A program made the translations under genes and the position numbers. A stretch of DNA of 53,878 nucleotides, from contig JAEZSL010000394.1 in the NCBI GenBank assembly GCA_023443925.1, positions 1 through 53,878 on the forward strand, written 5' to 3'. Source of the DNA: Bacillota bacterium. GTDB lineage: Bacteria; Bacillota_A; Clostridia; Lachnospirales; Lachnospiraceae. Each line of letters starts with the position of its first letter. Positions within the stretch are counted from its first letter, which is position 1. The notes under the pieces were generated by a model, which worked only from the letters and a program-made list of their open reading frames with translations, did not search any database and was not told the DNA's origin. Shown piece by piece: positions 50,944 to 53,878 of this stretch.

Positions 50944-52287
50944 TTATCTGTGTTTTTCAGGTGCTGATTTACTTTTTTCAGGTGCTGATTTACTTTTATT
51001 TGTCCTTTTAACACGGCTGATAATAAATCTGCTTTGTGGAAGCGTCGGAATTCTACCCAAATTGATATTAAGGTTCTGCCTGGGTACACCGTATCTTAGA
51101 TTAGCAGCAAGGTAGTTTAAACTTGCTTTCATTATTTCTATGGTAACCATTTCTCCGGGGCAGCGATGACCATCATAATAATCTCCCCCGCCCTGAGGAA
51201 CAAATCCAAAAGGATTACTGTTCCACTTTCGAAACCTCTCCGGCATAAATTCATAGGGTTTTCTCCAAATCCTTGAATCATGATTGATACCATATATATC
51301 CAGCAGCACCAGCGTACCCTTTTTAAACAGGTTGTGATTCCATACAAATTCCGTTCTTACTCTGGCCCCTACAAATGGAGTAAACGGATAATACCGTCTG
51401 ATTTCCTCAACAAACATCAGATCATAATTGTTTTCATTCCTGACCAGTTTTATTTTACAGTCCGGATGTTCATACAATGCCAATGCACCATAGGTTATAT
51501 AAGTGGCTATTGCAACCATAGGCCTGATAATATTGATTAATTCCACTGCCGCAGTCTGAATACTTAACCGTTTCCCATTCAGGTTCCGGTGCATGGCAAT
51601 GGTATATGCCGCCGTATTTTTAGTTGGTGACAGCTCTTCACTGCGAATCCGGTGAATTACCCCCTGTACCCAGGCTTCGGTCCGTTTCCTGGCACACTTT
51701 CCTTCATAATAGCGGATTCCAGCACTGCCAAAGCCATCTATCAGTTTGCCAAGATCCTGGGCTCTTTTATTAATTTCTGAATTAAACAGCGGAACCCCGG
51801 CCCATTCACAGGCAATGCAGCACATAATTTTCTGGACTTCATCAAAGAGAATAAGTTGGTTCTTATGAAAAAGAGTCCCGGAATAGTTGCGGGTTTTTAG
51901 CTCCCACTCCTTGGCAGCCGACTCCCAATGATTCCTTGTGATATCATCCAGCCGTTTCAGATTGTAGGGCGTCATAATCGACATAAACATAGCCTTCCGG
52001 TGCTTATGTGCATTCCCGTCCAGGGACTGCACTCCATTTTTGCCGAATAACGTATTTTGTACTCGTTTTGGTGCTGCATTTGTTCTGGTAAAATATCGAT
52101 TATCATAAAACACTTTCGCGGCATCTTTCCCGCTGATACAGATAACTTTTTCCCCTAATAAACGTGTCGTAAAAATATCCGTATTATATTTCCTGCATCT
52201 TTTCTGTATAAATTCATAACCATCTTTCAGTAGTATCAGACTGTTATCCAGGGTTCTGTCACTGGGTATATTATTTTTTACATTCAT
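50944..52287 (-). CDS. Cytochrome P450, CYP152-type fatty-acid peroxygenase
   Basis: 447 aa. The heme-ligand loop is FVPQGGGDYYDGHRCPGE (Cys about 372), the K-helix ExxR is FVEEIRRYYP, and the I-helix carries NIIRPMVAIATYITY; the Arg-Pro pair there is the signature of CYP152 peroxygenases (P450 BS-beta/SP-alpha), which use H2O2 and the substrate carboxylate. No membrane anchor. The last residues contain a tandem duplication of a seven-residue unit, SKSAPEKSKSAPEK, from a 21-bp DNA repeat (50955-50996). Monocistronic, with its own terminator. Unusual in an anaerobe; roles in fatty-acid hydroxylation or peroxide use are inference. Confidence 0.9.
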   Translation of the reverse strand: MNVKNNIPSDRTLDNSLILLKDGYEFIQKRCRKYNTDIFTTRLLGEKVICISGKDAAKVFYDNRYFTRTNAAPKRVQNTLFGKNGVQSLDGNAHKHRKAMFMSIMTPYNLKRLDDITRNHWESAAKEWELKTRNYSGTLFHKNQLILFDEVQKIMCCIACEWAGVPLFNSEINKRAQDLGKLIDGFGSAGIRYYEGKCARKRTEAWVQGVIHRIRSEELSPTKNTAAYTIAMHRNLNGKRLSIQTAAVELINIIRPMVAIATYITYGALALYEHPDCKIKLVRNENNYDLMFVEEIRRYYPFTPFVGARVRTEFVWNHNLFKKGTLVLLDIYGINHDSRIWRKPYEFMPERFRKWNSNPFGFVPQGGGDYYDGHRCPGEMVTIEIMKASLNYLAANLRYGVPRQNLNINLGRIPTLPQSRFIISRVKRTNKSKSAPEKSKSAPEKHR

Positions 52288-52438
52288 CTTATTTCCGGCA
52301 TCCTTTCCTTCTTACTCACCATAATACATTCAGACCGCTGCTGTTCCTGCTTCCGAATTTCTAATGTTATTATGCGGATTAAAGGAAAAATAATACCGGT
52401 TCCAAAGAAAGAAATACCTCAGATTTTTTTTATTATTG

Positions 52439-53269
52439 TTATAATTTACCGCCGCTGGTAGCAATACCTTCAATAAATTGCTTCTGGAAAATAATATAAA
52501 TAATAATCATGGGAATACAGGCTAGCAGGGATGCTGACATAAGTTCCGGATAATTAGAGGAAAACTGTCCCTGCAGTTTTGCCAATGCGGCTGAGAGCGG
52601 CATGGTATTTTGCTCCGTATTTACAACCAGCGGCCACATCAGGTCTTTAAAAGCAAACAACGCCGTAAAAATTCCCAAAGCTACCATGGAAGATTTTGTA
52701 AGAGGTGCCATGACATACAAAAATGTCTGACCTATATTACATCCGTCCAAAGTAGCTGCTTCCTCCAGATCCTTGGGAAGACTCATAAAGGCCTGCCTTA
52801 ACAGAAAGGTTCCAAAAGCCGTTACAAGTCCCGGAAAAATCAGCGCAAAGCTTGTATTTAACATGCCCAATTTACTAACCATTAAATACTGGGGAATAAT
52901 AAAAATCTGTCCTGGAACCATCATCTGAAATAACACCAGGGAAAATGCAATATCTCTGCCTTTAAACTCCAGACGTCCGAAGGCATAGCCTGCCATAGTA
53001 GCCGTAAGGACAGCACATAAAACCCTGCCGCAGATTAAAACCAGGGTATTAAAATATAGTCTCTCAAAATGCATTTTGCTTAGGACTTCTTTAAAAGCAT
53101 CCAGCCTCCAGACAGTAGGAAATATGATAAATGGGTTCATTTGAGTTGATTCTGATATTGATTTAAATGAAGTTAATGTCATCCACAAAAAAGGAACAAG
53201 CATGGTAATTGCTCCAATTGTTAATATAATATGTATAACCGCCGTACTAATGGTATTCTTCTTTCCCAT
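52439..53269 (-). CDS. Sugar ABC transporter permease (MalG/LacG type)
   Basis: 276 aa with six membrane segments. Starts MGKKNTISTAVIHIILTIG; the EAA loop that contacts the ATPase is LEEAATLDGCNIGQTFLYVMAP (about 185-205). The C-terminal IEGIATSGGKL is typical of the CUT1 class. Follows the other permease by 15 bp in the same operon. The substrate-binding protein is presumably further upstream, outside the window; substrate unknown. Confidence 0.93.
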   Translation of the reverse strand: MGKKNTISTAVIHIILTIGAITMLVPFLWMTLTSFKSISESTQMNPFIIFPTVWRLDAFKEVLSKMHFERLYFNTLVLICGRVLCAVLTATMAGYAFGRLEFKGRDIAFSLVLFQMMVPGQIFIIPQYLMVSKLGMLNTSFALIFPGLVTAFGTFLLRQAFMSLPKDLEEAATLDGCNIGQTFLYVMAPLTKSSMVALGIFTALFAFKDLMWPLVVNTEQNTMPLSAALAKLQGQFSSNYPELMSASLLACIPMIIIYIIFQKQFIEGIATSGGKL

Positions 53270-53284
53270 ATACCCACTTCCTTT

Positions 53285-53878
53285 CTAATTATAATTAACC
53301 CACTTTTTCTGATACTTAATCTGGATTACTGTTATGACCATTATAACCAGCAGCAACAGCATTACGATGGCCGAGCCATAACCTTTGTTGGATTCAATAA
53401 AGGAGTTTTTGTAGAATAAATACACCAGTGACTGGGTTTTGGGAAATGCCGGATTTGTCCTGTCCATCATCATATAGATTACGTCAAAGACCTGCATGGC
53501 ACCAATGATTCTGGTTATAGTTACAAAAAACATAGTTGGTGAAATTAAGGGCAGGGTAATGGCAAAAAACTGCTTTATCCCGCCGGCACCATCTATTTCC
53601 GAAGCTTCATAATAATCTTTTGGAATTTCCTGCAGACCCGCCAGGAATAATACCATGTTATATCCGATTACGGACCACACTCCAACGGCAGCAATAGAAA
53701 TAAAAGTAAAACCGGGGCTGGAAATCCAGTTTACCGATTTTAATCCAATGGAATTTAATAAATGGTTCAACAACCCGAATTCAGAATTATATAACCATCT
53801 CCAAACCATAGCAACTGCTGCCGGAGCCGCAACCATGGGCAGGAAATAAATCGTCCTGTAAACCGTACGGCCGAAAAT
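53285..53878 (-). CDS. Sugar ABC transporter permease (MalF/LacF type), 5' end outside window
   Basis: The frame is open to the window edge, giving 14 residues (IFGRTVYRTIYFLP) before the first internal Met. EAA loop: YYEASEIDGAGGIKQFFAITLP. At least four membrane segments remain. C-terminus ends IKYQKKWVNYN, as in CUT1 family inner-membrane components of sugar importers. Partner of the downstream MalG-type permease. Confidence 0.92.
   Translation of the reverse strand: MFGRTVYRTIYFLPMVAAPAAVAMVWRWLYNSEFGLLNHLLNSIGLKSVNWISSPGFTFISIAAVGVWSVIGYNMVLFLAGLQEIPKDYYEASEIDGAGGIKQFFAITLPLISPTMFFVTITRIIGAMQVFDVIYMMMDRTNPAFPKTQSLVYLFYKNSFIESNKGYGSAIVMLLLLVIMVITVIQIKYQKKWVNYN

Overview
The window looks like a chromosomal segment of a spore-forming anaerobic clostridium, most likely Lachnospiraceae (Clostridium cluster XIVa-like). 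The evidence is moderate-to-low GC with very AT-rich spacers, strong AGGAGG ribosome sites, a split glycine decarboxylase (GcvPA/GcvPB) behind a tandem glycine riboswitch, a T-box leader, the SUF system as sufC-sufB-sufD-sufS-sufU, a Ni-Fe-S CO dehydrogenase, an [FeFe]-hydrogenase-like protein, a V/A-type ATPase and a membrane pyrophosphatase. There are also sporulation signs: a CwlC-like amidase, a Csp-like subtilase and several sigma-G-like promoters. No rRNA, tRNA, CRISPR array, prophage or complete IS was recognised.

Layout. 1-3.4 kb: minus-strand glycine cleavage operon gcvT-gcvH-gcvPA-gcvPB (gcvPB cut by the window edge) behind a riboswitch, then a subtilase with a broken catalytic triad. 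5.3-8.1 kb: sigma-A promoter, T-box leader and ilvB-ilvN. 8.2-13 kb: amidase, GNAT acetyltransferase, pyruvate kinase, HD hydrolase and a 43-aa protein. 13-18.2 kb: four-domain CoA-disulfide-reductase-like protein, a 287-bp MITE-like element with target duplication, a gene remnant, hydrogenase-like protein and ferredoxin. 18.4-25.8 kb: sufCBDSU and the divergent cooS. 25.8-30.7 kb: membrane protein, two small hydrophilic proteins, gpmA, a conserved helical protein and a CNNM/CorC transporter. 31-39.8 kb: H+-pyrophosphatase, RpiR regulator-nanE, divergent nagB-nagA, then a DUF1537 kinase-pdxA2 pair probably for a four-carbon sugar acid. 40-49.5 kb: a DUF1540 protein and a nine-gene V-ATPase operon whose K subunit carries a Na+-binding signature. 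50-53.9 kb: an HMA-fold protein, two tandem structured RNAs, a CYP152-type P450 and two sugar ABC permeases (the second cut by the edge).

How it fits together. Much of the window is anaerobic energy and redox metabolism: pyruvate kinase, phosphoglycerate mutase, PPi-driven and ATP-driven ion pumps, Fe-S assembly next to a large Fe-S enzyme, ferredoxin and hydrogenase-like protein. Amino-sugar genes NanE, NagA and NagB link ManNAc-6-P and GlcNAc-6-P to fructose-6-P.

The most novel signal is at 50.25-50.80 kb. Two adjacent, diverged copies of a structured RNA each have a sigma-G-type promoter (GCATA, 17-18 nt, CATAMTA), identical 5' ends, compensatory base changes in two stems and a terminator downstream. 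There is no gene on the same strand for them to control in cis. A perfect sigma-G-type promoter also precedes the DUF1540 gene and a near match precedes the two small hydrophilic genes, which suggests a forespore-expressed set of small RNAs and small proteins. Other notable items are the MITE, a family of hairpin-plus-ribosome-site cassettes and several AT-rich minisatellites.
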